From positions 124,001 to 188,000 of the forward strand of contig CBDHEF010000002.1 in NCBI GenBank assembly GCA_965261945.1: a stretch of 64,000 nucleotides of DNA, given 5' to 3'. Below are positions 1 through 7,985 of the stretch, piece by piece. This stretch comes from VXOI01 sp965261945 (GTDB lineage Bacteria > Chloroflexota > Dehalococcoidia > Lucifugimonadales > UBA3495). Made by a program: the position numbers and the translations under genes. The notes under the pieces are model-generated. The model did no database searches, was not told where the DNA came from, and was given only the letters and a program-made list of their open reading frames with translations. Numbering within the stretch: the stretch's first letter is position 1; each line of letters opens with the position of its first letter.

Positions 1-139
1 CGCCTTCAAGTTCACACCGGCGCTGGGCCGGATTACCGCCGACGTTGTTGAAGGCAAACCGAACCGCTATGCCGAAAGGTTCGCCTGGCGGCCCCGCGGG
101 GAGGTTACCAAGGAGGCCACCAGGTATCACGGTGAGTAG
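1..139 (+). CDS. FAD-dependent oxidoreductase (sarcosine-oxidase-like), C-terminal fragment
   Basis: Only the last 45 or so codons are inside the window; the frame is open at base 2 and ends with TAG at 137-139. The visible peptide starts AFKFTPALGRITAD, which resembles the C-terminal FAD-contacting segment of DAO-family amine oxidases such as sarcosine or N-methyltryptophan oxidase (GFKFSPxxGxxxAD type). This rests on a short motif, so the substrate cannot be given. It converges on the flavin-dependent oxidoreductase gene on the other strand. Confidence 0.55.
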   Translation, partial: AFKFTPALGRITADVVEGKPNRYAERFAWRPRGEVTKEATRYHGE

Positions 140-177
140 CATTCACCCGCTTTTCGGGAGTTAAAGACAAGACAGAA

Positions 178-202
178 GAGGGGCGGATTAAACTCCGCCC
201 TC
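178..202. terminator. Hairpin between convergent genes (GGGGC stem family)
   Basis: An imperfect inverted repeat, GAGGGGCGGA and TCCGCCCTC, with a six-base loop lies between the two convergent stops. It belongs to a set of similar AGGGGC/GCCCCT hairpins at 7261, 21643, 28129, 38566 and 41942. A bidirectional terminator role is inferred from position and has no T tract to support it. Confidence 0.45.
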
Positions 203-242
203 GCCGTTTTCGAGAACCGGCTGTTCTCTGTGCTAGGACTGT

Positions 243-1325
243 CTATCCCCAGCTTGGAGTCGGCTCAAACTTCTTCAACTCCGGCATCACCTCCGAGGCG
301 AACAGCCGCATACTGGCCTCGGCATCCTCGTAGGGCATTCCGCCATAGCTGAAGGCTGCCACCAGCGAGTCGGCGCCGGTGTAGCCATAGATGTCCATCA
401 CCTTCTGGTAGCACTGCTCCGGCGTACCCGTGACCTGTAGGTTTACGAAGAAGTCGACCACGTCGCGGTCGCCGTAGGTGTTTATCTTATCGGTGAAGTT
501 GCCGTAGTATTCATAGCCCCGCGTGGTCTTGAGGTGGTCGCTGCGAAACTCGTAGTGTTTCATCACTGAGTCCCAGTAGCCGCCGACGTATTTGCGGGAC
601 ATTTCGGCTGCGCGCTCTTCGTCCCTGTCGCAGTAGGCGAAGGTGACCACCACCGGGGCGGGCGGCTCACCCTCGTTGACCTCCTGGTAAGTGGCCCGGT
701 ATGAGGCCAGTTCGGACTGCACGTCGTGCCAGGGCTTCTGCGGGATGATGAGAACGCCAACGCCCAGCTTGGCCAGGACGATGCTGGACTCTGGCGAGAT
801 GGCGGCGGCATAGGTCCGGCCCTCGAAGCTCTTGAAGGGGTTGGGGCGTATTTCCACCCTCGGCTGCTGTACGTGCTCCCCGTCAAACTCGGCGTAGCCC
901 TCCTCAAGGGCGCGAACCAGCATCTCGGCGGATTCGTTGAAGCGGCCCCGTGAGTTGCCCATATCCAGCCCGAAGCCCGCGTATTCCACCCTCGCCAGCC
1001 CGCGACCCACGCCTACGACGACGCGCCCGTCGCTGAGGTTGTCCAGCATTATGAACTCTTCGGCGACGCGCACCGGGTCATGCCAGGGCAGCACCACCAC
1101 CATGGATCCCAACTTGGCTCGCTCCGTGCGTCCCGCCATGTAGGACAGGAATTGCAGCACATCGGGGCACATGGTGTAGTCGGAGAAGTGGTGCTCCACG
1201 CCCCAGATGGACTCATACCCCAGCGGCTCAGCCAGATCCGCCAGACGCAACTCGTTGCGGTATACCTCGTAGTCCGACAGGAGTTTGCCCGGATTCTGGA
1301 ACACCGTGGACATACCTACGTGCAT
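243..1325 (-). CDS. LLM-class flavin-dependent oxidoreductase
   Basis: 360 residues, a typical length for the bacterial luciferase-like monooxygenase family (TIM barrel, F420 or FMNH2 dependent). Family signatures seen: an early strand followed by LAEPLGYESIWGVEHH, the LDNLSDGRVVVGVGRG segment that follows the barrel strand binding the flavin phosphate, and a C-terminal GTPEQCYQKVMDIY segment found in most LLM enzymes. A start at the ATG at 1325 has AAGGAC about 8 bases upstream. The gene stands alone between convergent neighbours. The substrate is unknown; members typically oxidise small organic compounds, and SAR202-type genomes carry many paralogs (known family trend, not shown here). Confidence 0.88.
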   Translation of the reverse strand: MHVGMSTVFQNPGKLLSDYEVYRNELRLADLAEPLGYESIWGVEHHFSDYTMCPDVLQFLSYMAGRTERAKLGSMVVVLPWHDPVRVAEEFIMLDNLSDGRVVVGVGRGLARVEYAGFGLDMGNSRGRFNESAEMLVRALEEGYAEFDGEHVQQPRVEIRPNPFKSFEGRTYAAAISPESSIVLAKLGVGVLIIPQKPWHDVQSELASYRATYQEVNEGEPPAPVVVTFAYCDRDEERAAEMSRKYVGGYWDSVMKHYEFRSDHLKTTRGYEYYGNFTDKINTYGDRDVVDFFVNLQVTGTPEQCYQKVMDIYGYTGADSLVAAFSYGGMPYEDAEASMRLFASEVMPELKKFEPTPSWG

Positions 1326-1375
1326 TGCTGACCGTCCTTAATGGCTATCTCAAAACCGACCGGCAACCTCCCGTC

Positions 1376-1395
1376 ATTCCCGGGAAAGCGGGAAT
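1376..1395. repeat. Short REP-like palindrome in the 1326-1549 intergenic region
   Basis: ATTCCCG and CGGGAAT form a small hairpin in the context GTCATTCCCGGGAAAGCGGG, a sequence type that recurs between genes of many environmental genomes. The rest of 1326-1549 shows no convincing gene. No function can be assigned. Confidence 0.4.
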
Positions 1396-1549
1396 CCAGG
1401 CTCCCGGTTTTTGTCTCTTCCGCAGACGGGCTTGGCCCAATGATTTTTGAGATGGTTTCTTAATAGGTGCGGGCCGTGATTTCCGCCGTAGTGGTGCTGG
1501 TGTAGGGTTAATCATCCCCCGGCAGGTTGCCGGCCACATCGACGCGCAG

Positions 1550-2508
1550 CTAGTTCTCTAGGCGACCGCGGACGCTCTCGCTCAGGACGCCGCACTTGAA
1601 CAGGTTGTTGACCAGGGTGTTGTGCATCTCGCGCTTGAAGTGCTGGCGAAACAGCGCGAAGTCGCTGCTCTGCGCCTTGTCGCGGCGCATCTGGCGTATT
1701 TCGTCAATCTGGTGGTTGTTGAAGCCCACGTCCAGATAGGCCTCCCTGGGGAAGCCGCCGGTGAGGGTGTTGCGGAGGAAGTGGATGGTGAAGTCCTCCA
1801 TTTCCTCCCGTTCCTTGGGCGACAGTTGCTCTACCAACTCAGGCAGGGAGAGCAACTGTCGCCCAAGGAACGGGACTCGTCTCGCAGGATCAGCTTGCAG
1901 CCCTCGCGCAGCAGGTCGTCCTTGGCCGTTTCCGCCAGCATCTTGAACAGCGCCACGGCGAAGGTCTCGCCCACCAGTTGCAGGCCGATAACCTTGATGT
2001 GCCAGCGCGGGTCGCCCAGGATGTAGTCGAAGAGTTCCCGGCCCACTTCCGACTGCTTGTAGACAGTGCCTACCCGCCCGTGCAGGTAGCGCTGGAAAAA
2101 CTCGGTGTGCCGGGCTTCGTCCATCACCTGAGTGGACATAAAAAACTTGGTATCGGCGTCGGGCAGCACGTTGGCCAACTGCGAACAGACCAGCGCCGCC
2201 GCGTGCTCGCCGTGGAAGAGCTGACTCAGCCGCCACGCAGAAAAGAGTCGGTTCATTTCCTGCCGTTCCGCGTCGCTCATTTTGTGCCAGTAGGGAGAAT
2301 CGTAGATGTCGATCAATTCATCGGCGACGAAGTCCTGCTCCAGGTCCACCGGCTTGTCCCACGCGATGTACGTGGCCGCGTTCCACTGGTCACGCTTGGC
2401 GTTCTCGTACAGACGGCGCATATCCTCTTTCTGGACCTCGTGGTCATGAAGATAGACGACATCGTATTCGGAGTGGACAACATGGGATGATTCGGGCAAA
2501 GTCACCAT
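1550..2508 (-). pseudogene. Ferritin-like diiron protein (R2-like), frame broken by an inverted duplication
   Basis: Two overlapping frames together give a protein of about 310 residues. The first (2508 to about 1870) has helix ligands typical of the ferritin/ribonucleotide reductase R2-like superfamily: FHGEHAAALV, VMDEARHTEFF (E and H of an ExxH pair), LVGETFAVALF and a fourth helix breaking at LILRDESR, where the second ExxH histidine should follow. The downstream frame resumes with LSLPELVEQLSPKEREEMED and ends LSESVRGRLEN. The ATG at 2508 has GGGAGG 8 bases upstream, better than the GTG at 2517. The break lies exactly in a 27-bp perfect inverted repeat (1806-1832 and 1849-1875), so the last iron-ligand His is missing. 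Function as a diiron oxidase is inferred from the ligands only. As read, the protein would be cut at about 225 residues. Confidence 0.75.
1806..1875. repeat. Perfect 27-bp inverted repeat with 16-bp loop inside a gene
   Basis: Left arm 1806-1832 and right arm 1849-1875 are exact reverse complements; both flanks stop matching at the next base. The left arm encodes the natural QLSPKER segment of the gene; the right arm is its inverted copy and replaces the codons that should follow RDESR. This is what a template-switch (quasipalindrome-type) mutation or an assembly fold-back would leave. Confidence 0.9.
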
Positions 2509-2602
2509 AGAAGGCACCTCCCCTGATTCTGGGGGATTTTCTTTATCATAGTATCGGTATTACACTGCCATTGTAAACCGGAAATGTCCCCAAGCAACCA
2601 TC

Positions 2603-2882
2603 TTGTTCAGTCGAAAGCGCCAGAAATGCAACCGGGAGGAGAGGATCTGCGATGAACTGGCCATCTTAGACCGGAATCCGGCATTCGAGTTGTACGAGTT
2701 CAGCTACATTGACGGCGTCCGGCACCTGATCCAGAAGGACAACCTGGTCGAGATCAACAACGCCCACCTGCGAGGCAAGTCGCCGCGGGAGCGCGACCGG
2801 GGAGCAGATCGCCATCGCCCACCCCGGATTCCATTCCGAGCTGCGACGTGAAGCCAATCGGGGCTATGACATGGTCGTGTGA
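2603..2882 (+). pseudogene. Acetyl-CoA hydrolase/transferase C-terminal remnant
   Basis: A decayed fragment. The first part reads FELYEFSYIDGVRHLIQKDN then LVEINNA, matching the family segment of the type FxLxPVDYxNDPxVIAxNDN/xVxINSA. It then jumps to HLRGKSPRER, and one base later in another frame to EQIAIAHPGFHSELRREA, matching the C-terminal LRGKSxRERAxxLIxIAHPDFR of acetyl-CoA hydrolase and 4-hydroxybutyrate CoA-transferase. The roughly 90 residues that normally separate these two segments are absent, and a one-base frameshift lies near 2810. Stop TGA at 2880-2882. Not expected to be functional. The family call is from memory of conserved motifs. Confidence 0.6.
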
Positions 2883-3008
2883 GCGCTGGCCCGCTTCGGA
2901 GGACGCCCATTCGATTGCGCCCTCCGTAGGGCGGCCTGTGCGCTTGCCCCATAAGCCCGCGCATAGTAAATTTAGGGTAATCCGACAGACGCCAAAAGGA
3001 TTCAGCAA

Positions 3009-4142
3009 ATGACGAGCAATAAGCGCGAAAAGGGACTGATTGTAATCCAGCTCTCCGGCGGGAACGACGGCCTGAATACGGTCGTGCCCTACGGGAGGGG
3101 CGAATACTACGACTCCCGCTCCACGGTGCATATACCGCAGGACAAAGTAATCTCCCTGAACGACGAGATTGGCTTCAATCCCAGCATGGGCCCTATGAAG
3201 GCGCTGTGGGACGAAGGGAAGGTGGCGGTGATCCAGGGCATCGGCTACGAGAACCCCAACCGCTCCCATTTCCGCTCCATGGACATCTGGCACACCGCCG
3301 AGCCCGACGCCATCGGCACCGAGGGCTGGCTGGGACGGGCCGTCCGCGACATAGACCCCCAGGGCGAGAACGTGCTGACCGCCGTCAACTTCGGGCGCGG
3401 CCTGCCCCGGGCGCTGGGCTGCCCCGGCGTGTCCGTTGCCTCGGTCGGCGACCTGGAGACCTACGGCCTCTTCCCGGACATTGAAGACGAAGAACTGCGA
3501 ATGTTCACCCTCGAGGCTTTCTCGAGGATGTATGGCAACGTAGCGGGCCGCGACCCGGTGATGTCGCTCCTCAGCAAGACCGGGCAGGATGCCTACGTCG
3601 GCGCCGACATCCTGCGCACCGCCCCCGCCCAGTATTCCTCCAGCGTGGAATACCGGAGCGATTCGCTGTCCAAGAACGTGAGGAGCATCGCGCAGGTGTT
3701 CCTGGCCGACCTGGGCACCAGGGTCTACTACACCCAACACGGGAGCTTCGACACCCACTCCGGCGAGCTGCTGACCCATGCGTCCCTTTGGCAAGACGTG
3801 GCCGGCGCTGTGGGCAGCCTGATGGACGACTTGAAGGAGCACGGGCGCGAGGACGACGCGGCGGTGCTGATATTCTCTGAGTTCGGTCGCCGCATCAAGG
3901 ACAACGGAACCGGCAGCGACCACGGCTCCGGCGGCGTGGCCTTCCTCATCGGTGGCGCGGTCAACGGTGGTTTGTACGGTCAGTACCCTTCGCTGGCAGA
4001 GGCAGAGCAACTGAACGGCGATCTGCGGCCCAACAACGATTTCCGCTCCACCTACTCTGCCATCCTGGACAAGTGGATGGGGCTGGATCCTGACCCCATA
4101 GTCAACGGCCAGTTCGAGCAGTTTGACCTGTTCCGCGCCTAG
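3009..4142 (+). CDS. DUF1501 family protein
   Basis: 377 residues. The opening LIVIQLSGGNDGLNTVVPY is the DUF1501 signature; further family blocks are QGIGYENPNRSHFRSMDIWH, the FDTHSGELLTHASLW segment, LIFSEFGRRIKDNGTGSDHG (with SxFGRR and DHG residues placing it near the sulfatase/alkaline phosphatase fold) and the terminal KWMGLDPD. Most DUF1501 proteins have a Tat signal peptide; this one starts almost directly at the core and has none. ATG at 3009 has AAAAGGA upstream. It is followed by a membrane protein gene and DUF1800, its usual genetic partner. The biochemical role of the pair is not established. Confidence 0.9.
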   Translation: MTSNKREKGLIVIQLSGGNDGLNTVVPYGRGEYYDSRSTVHIPQDKVISLNDEIGFNPSMGPMKALWDEGKVAVIQGIGYENPNRSHFRSMDIWHTAEPDAIGTEGWLGRAVRDIDPQGENVLTAVNFGRGLPRALGCPGVSVASVGDLETYGLFPDIEDEELRMFTLEAFSRMYGNVAGRDPVMSLLSKTGQDAYVGADILRTAPAQYSSSVEYRSDSLSKNVRSIAQVFLADLGTRVYYTQHGSFDTHSGELLTHASLWQDVAGAVGSLMDDLKEHGREDDAAVLIFSEFGRRIKDNGTGSDHGSGGVAFLIGGAVNGGLYGQYPSLAEAEQLNGDLRPNNDFRSTYSAILDKWMGLDPDPIVNGQFEQFDLFRA

Positions 4143-4157
4143 CCTCGCCGGGCACTG

Positions 4158-4616
4158 ATGTCAGGGGGTGAACCGGAACGGCGAAGTTCGATATGGAGTG
4201 TGCCGGAGAGATGGCTGAAACTGTTTTTCGCCATTTTTTCCCTTCAGATGGCGGGCATAATGGGCTTGGCCTTCTGGTACGAGATTTTCGTTGTAACCAG
4301 CGACTCTTGGCCTGAATCCATATTCGCCATTGGTAGCGACGCCGGGCCGGCCATAGGGGTAATTGCGGCGGAAAGTATCATTCTCACGGAGGCTTACTAC
4401 GTGGTCATATTCGGCGGAATAGTGGAAAAGTATCAGAACCGCCTGAAGCGGCGAGAGGCCGAAGGTGAAGCCCGGGGCGAAGCCCGTGGTGTGGCTAAAA
4501 ATCAGCGAAAATGGGAATCCTGGAATCAGCGGCGGTTGGAAGCGGAAGCCAAAGGACAGCCGTTTGACGAGCCGCCTCCCTCTTCGCCGCCGATTGAAGA
4601 AAAAGAGGGCGGGTAA
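4158..4616 (+). CDS. Small membrane protein with charged C-terminal tail
   Basis: 152 residues with two predicted membrane segments (about residues 20-43, LFFAIFSLQMAGIMGLAFWY, and about 62-90) followed by a highly charged tail rich in RREAEGEARGEARG repeats and ending in a Pro-rich, acidic stretch. It sits 15 bases after the DUF1501 stop and before DUF1800, so it is probably co-transcribed. It has the same architecture (membrane part plus low-complexity Arg/Glu/Gly helix) as the protein at 57548-58033, without clear sequence identity. No family recognised. It could anchor or scaffold the soluble DUF1501/DUF1800 pair; that is only a guess from position. Confidence 0.7.
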   Translation: MSGGEPERRSSIWSVPERWLKLFFAIFSLQMAGIMGLAFWYEIFVVTSDSWPESIFAIGSDAGPAIGVIAAESIILTEAYYVVIFGGIVEKYQNRLKRREAEGEARGEARGVAKNQRKWESWNQRRLEAEAKGQPFDEPPPSSPPIEEKEGG

Positions 4617-4680
4617 ATTCAGACAGAATTCAACCCGTTTACCTGATTAGGACGAGAAAACCTTGAAAGCGAGGCCTGTA

Positions 4681-6096
4681 ATGAGCGATAGCAACATCGC
4701 CCTGATGTCCCACTTGATGCGCCGGGCTGGTTTTGGCGCCAACCGCGACGAGCTGGAGCGTTGCGCGGAGCAGGGCTACGAGGCGACAGTCGAGGAACTC
4801 CTCGACACTTCCAACCCCAACAATATGCCCGATGACCTGATCCGCCGGTACCACGTCGAGCAGTCGGAACTGCGTGACCTGGCCGGTTCCGCTGCGTACT
4901 GGATGTACCGCATGATCTCCACCGACAGCCCTATGGAAGAAAAAATGGCCCTTTTCTGGCACGGGCTATTCGCCACCGGCTACGCCAAGCTGAACCAGGC
5001 CCGCTCCCAGCTGAATCAGGTCGAGATGTTCCGCCGCAATGGGCTGGGCGGTTTCGACGAGTTGCTGCTGGAGATCTCCAAAGACCCGGCAATGCTGGTG
5101 TGGCTGGACAATCAGGACAATCACGGCGACGCCATCAACGAGAACTATGGTCGGGAACTGCTGGAGCTCTTCTCCATGGGCATCGGCAACTACACCGAGG
5201 ACGACATCAAGGAGTGCGCCCGCGCCTTCACCGGCTGGACGCTGGGCAACGCCGAATATATGTCCGTCCGGGCTTATAAGGACTCCATCTGGCCCTACGG
5301 CCGCATTGCCTGGCACTTTGACTACCGCGAGGAAGACCACGACAACGGCGAGAAGATATTCCTTGGCGAGGCGGGCAACTTCAACGGCGAGGACATTATC
5401 GGGATCATTGCCAGGCAGGACGCCACCGCCGAGTTCATCTGCACCCGCCTGTTCCAGTTCTTTGCCGCCGACGAGATATCCGGGCCGGGCAGCCGCTGCA
5501 TCGCCGCGATGAAGGAGACGTACTTCGAGTCGGGCTACCAGATCAGGGACGTGCTGCGGACGCTGTTCAACTCCGACTACTTCAAGTCTGGCGAGTCGCG
5601 CTTCGCCCGCGTCAAGGGGCCGGTTGAAATGGTGGTGGGCGCCATCCGCATGGCCGGCAGCCACCAGACCCCCGAACTGGGCATCGAGCGCGTGGCCAAC
5701 AATATGCTCTACATGGGCCAGGGCCTGTTGCAGCCGCCCACCGTTGAAGGCTGGCACGAGGGCGTCGAATGGATCGACAGCGGCTCCCTGGTCGAGCGGG
5801 TCAACTTCGCCGGCAAGGAACTATCCGACACCGGCAGCCCCGGCGTCCGCGCCATCATCGACCGGCTGGCCGCCACCGGTGACGGCGTTCTAACGCCCGC
5901 CGAGTTCGCCGATGGCTGCGTGGACTTGCTGGGACCCATCGATGTCGGCGAGGACACCCGCGAGGTGCTGGTGGACTACGCCTCCCGGCAGGGCGCCTTG
6001 GACCTGCGAAGCCATCAGCCCGGCGGCGAATCGGAGCAGCGGGTCGGCAATATGCTACGTCTCATCGCTTCCACCCGCGAGTATCAACTGGCATAA
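4681..6096 (+). CDS. DUF1800 family protein
   Basis: 471 residues from the ATG at 4681, chosen over an upstream TTG at 4663 because GAGG lies 8 bases before it. DUF1800 blocks seen: HLMRRAGFGANRDELERC near the N terminus, MEEKMALFWHGLFATGYAKL, NYGRELLELFSMGIGNYTED, CARAFTGWTLGN, FFAADEISGPGSRCIAAM and the PTVEGWHEGVEW motif. It forms the classic pair with DUF1501. As with its partner no secretion signal is visible. The function of the family is unknown; some members are linked to surface or secreted polysaccharide contexts. Confidence 0.9.
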   Translation: MSDSNIALMSHLMRRAGFGANRDELERCAEQGYEATVEELLDTSNPNNMPDDLIRRYHVEQSELRDLAGSAAYWMYRMISTDSPMEEKMALFWHGLFATGYAKLNQARSQLNQVEMFRRNGLGGFDELLLEISKDPAMLVWLDNQDNHGDAINENYGRELLELFSMGIGNYTEDDIKECARAFTGWTLGNAEYMSVRAYKDSIWPYGRIAWHFDYREEDHDNGEKIFLGEAGNFNGEDIIGIIARQDATAEFICTRLFQFFAADEISGPGSRCIAAMKETYFESGYQIRDVLRTLFNSDYFKSGESRFARVKGPVEMVVGAIRMAGSHQTPELGIERVANNMLYMGQGLLQPPTVEGWHEGVEWIDSGSLVERVNFAGKELSDTGSPGVRAIIDRLAATGDGVLTPAEFADGCVDLLGPIDVGEDTREVLVDYASRQGALDLRSHQPGGESEQRVGNMLRLIASTREYQLA

Positions 6097-6150
6097 CAAT
6101 CCGGCGAAAGTCCTCTCCCTCCCACAGGAAGGGGGCAGGAGTGAAGGCAA

Positions 6151-7218
6151 GTGACCACCCAGACACAATCAGCCAGTATTACACTGGAATACTTGAAGAC
6201 CATCGGCATCGTCAACAACGGACTGAACGGCCGCGGCTACGCCAACCCCTACGACTTGGCCGTTAGCCGCGACGGGCGCATCTTCGTGCTGAACCGCTGC
6301 GACCCGGCCCGCGCCGCCGCCATTCGGGTGGGCGTGTGCAGCCTGGACGAAGACTACCTGTTCGAGTTCGGCGACGGCTCAGGCAATGGCGACACTCAGT
6401 TCCGATGGCCGGTGTGCATGGGCTTTGACAGCCAGGAGCATCTCTACGTCACCGACGAGCAGAACCACCGCGTGACCGTCTACGACAGTAAGGGCCAATT
6501 CCTCCGCAAATGGGGAACGCGCGGCAGCGGCGACGGGGAATTCAACGGCCCTGCCGGTATCGCCGCTGGCCCCGACGACTCTATCTATGTCGTGGAACAG
6601 CACAACGCCCGGGTGCAGAAGTTCGCCTCCGACGGCGCCTTTATTGCCAAGTGGGGTTCGCACGGCAGCGGCCCCGGCCAGTTCAACCTGCCCTGGGGCG
6701 CGGCCACCGACGCAGCGGGTAACGTCTACGTCGCTGACTGGCGCAACGACCGCGTCCAGAAATTCACCGCCGACGGCGAGTTCCTCGCGGCCTTCGGCTC
6801 ATCCGGCAACGGCGAGGGACAGTTCCAGCGGCCGACCAGCGTTGCCGTGGACGGTGAGGGATACATATATGTGGCCGACTGGGGCAATGAGCGAGTGCAG
6901 GTCCTCGACCCGGAGGGCGGCTTTCAGCTTCTGCTGAGAGGCCAGGCTACGGTCTCCAAGTGGGCGCTGGACTATTTCGACGCCAATCCCGAGGAAAAGG
7001 CAGAGCGCGACCGCTCCGACCTATTTCCTGAGTTGCCCCCGCACCTGAATACGCCCTACCACATCTCTTCGCAGACCGAACCCTACTTCTGGGGGCCGGT
7101 GTCTGTGTCGCTGGACCGGGAGGGCCGCCTCTACGTGGTGGAAACCAACCGCCACCGCTTCCAGGTGTATCAAAAGGTGTATCAAAAGGTGTATCAAAAG
7201 GTGTATCAGAAGCGATAG
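6151..7218 (+). CDS. NHL-repeat beta-propeller protein
   Basis: 355 residues from a GTG start with AGGAG upstream. At least five NHL blades are visible, for example FRWPVCMGFDSQEHLYVTDE, FNGPAGIAAGPDDSIYVVEQ, FNLPWGAATDAAGNVYVADW and FQRPTSVAVDGEGYIYVADW, each followed by NxRVQ(K/V)F. NHL propellers mainly bind proteins or ligands. No signal peptide. It is 54 bases behind DUF1800 and likely belongs to the same operon. The C terminus ends in four tandem VYQK units encoded by a 12-bp repeat (7165-7212), which reads as a recent repeat expansion before the stop. A paralog lies at 16069. Confidence 0.88.
   Translation: MTTQTQSASITLEYLKTIGIVNNGLNGRGYANPYDLAVSRDGRIFVLNRCDPARAAAIRVGVCSLDEDYLFEFGDGSGNGDTQFRWPVCMGFDSQEHLYVTDEQNHRVTVYDSKGQFLRKWGTRGSGDGEFNGPAGIAAGPDDSIYVVEQHNARVQKFASDGAFIAKWGSHGSGPGQFNLPWGAATDAAGNVYVADWRNDRVQKFTADGEFLAAFGSSGNGEGQFQRPTSVAVDGEGYIYVADWGNERVQVLDPEGGFQLLLRGQATVSKWALDYFDANPEEKAERDRSDLFPELPPHLNTPYHISSQTEPYFWGPVSVSLDREGRLYVVETNRHRFQVYQKVYQKVYQKVYQKR
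7165..7212 (+). repeat. 12-bp coding tandem repeat, four copies
   Basis: GTGTATCAAAAG occurs three times and GTGTATCAGAAG once, in frame, giving VYQK four times just before the stop. The unit length is a multiple of three, so copy-number change would lengthen or shorten the tail without a frameshift. Confidence 0.95.
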
Positions 7219-7260
7219 CATGGGTATTTCGGCCCTTGCCCGAAGGTGGGGCAAAAATGT

Positions 7261-7284
7261 AGGGGCGCACCGCGGTGCGCCCCT
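7261..7284. terminator. Hairpin between convergent genes
   Basis: AGGGGCGCACC and GGTGCGCCCCT pair perfectly around a two-base centre, between the NHL gene stop and the convergent GlcG-like gene. Likely bidirectional terminator or mobile palindrome; it belongs to the AGGGGC/GCCCCT set. Confidence 0.6.
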
Positions 7285-7312
7285 GTGACATTCGGCGGCA
7301 GCGTTTGACTCC

Positions 7313-7727
7313 CTACGCTGTGGCCGACAGTCCTGCTGCTTGGATTCCGGCGAGGGAGGCATCCTCATCCTCCTGGGCGGTTCCACCGCTGCCGCCGACG
7401 GCCCCTGCCAGCGCGCCGTCCTTGAATACGGGCAGCGCGCCTTGGCCGGGGATCATGTGGCCGCCTTCCATCGCCATCAGGCCGCGGAAGACCGGGGCCA
7501 TGGCGTTCTCCGTCAGTTCGCCTGGCGCGCCCGAAGCAGGACGCCGCTACAGCCTTGGCCCGTGAGATGGCCGGGGTGCGCCACGATGCTCCGTCGGTGC
7601 GCATCATGGTAATCAGGTCGCCGCGCGGGTCAACCACCGAGATGCTCATGTTGGCTCCCATCTCAAGCACCTTGGCCTTGGCTGCCGCCAGGATAACTTC
7701 CGCTTCCGCCAGAGTCAGGCTGGGCAT
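7313..7727 (-). pseudogene. GlcG/HbpS-like heme-binding protein, frameshifted
   Basis: The N-terminal frame reads MPSLTLAEAEVILAAAKAKV then ISVVDPRGDLITMMRTDGAS and ISRAKAVAASCFG, the DUF336 (GlcG/HbpS) signature. Near 7526 it runs out of frame. The rest of the domain continues in another frame as GELTENAMAPVFRGLMAMEG, MIPGQGALPVF and AVGGSGGTAQEDEDASLAGI, the family C terminus. One base gained or two lost would explain it. The reconstructed protein is about 138 residues, the normal length. If repaired it would be a small cytosolic heme/cobalamin-binding or substrate-handling protein; as read it is broken. Confidence 0.8.
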
Positions 7728-7767
7728 AGTTCACCTCCGAATTCATAACCGGATTTGGCCACTCACA

Positions 7768-7839
7768 TTGTAGGCGAGAAACGGGTTGTAGGCGAGAAAC
7801 GGGTTGTAGGCGAGAAACGGGTTGTAGGCGAGAAACGGG
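7768..7839. repeat. 18-bp tandem repeat, four perfect copies
   Basis: TTGTAGGCGAGAAACGGG is repeated four times without a mismatch. It lies in the 7728-7985 stretch between two minus-strand genes, where I find no convincing coding sequence. The open frame that crosses it on the minus strand is only the repeat translated (RFSPTT). There are no spacers, so it is not a CRISPR array. Confidence 0.95.
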
Positions 7840-7985
7840 CCAAGAGGAATACGGAATCAAGATACAGGTCGGGAGTGGCGCTGATGCTTGCGTGGCATTC
7901 CACCGCAGGCGCTTCCGGCTGTGCCCCCATACGTAAGACCGTTTGAGAAACTCCGGCACACTCGAAGGTATCGGAAGCCATCACG

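Noticed and set aside
7313..7727. Second selenoprotein or programmed frameshift in the GlcG-like gene
   Set aside because: The break is an indel, not an in-frame TGA, and no slippery heptamer or stimulatory structure is apparent.
7768..7839. CRISPR array
   Set aside because: Perfect 18-bp units with no spacers; also too few. Same reasoning for the 33-bp array at 23617, which is coding.
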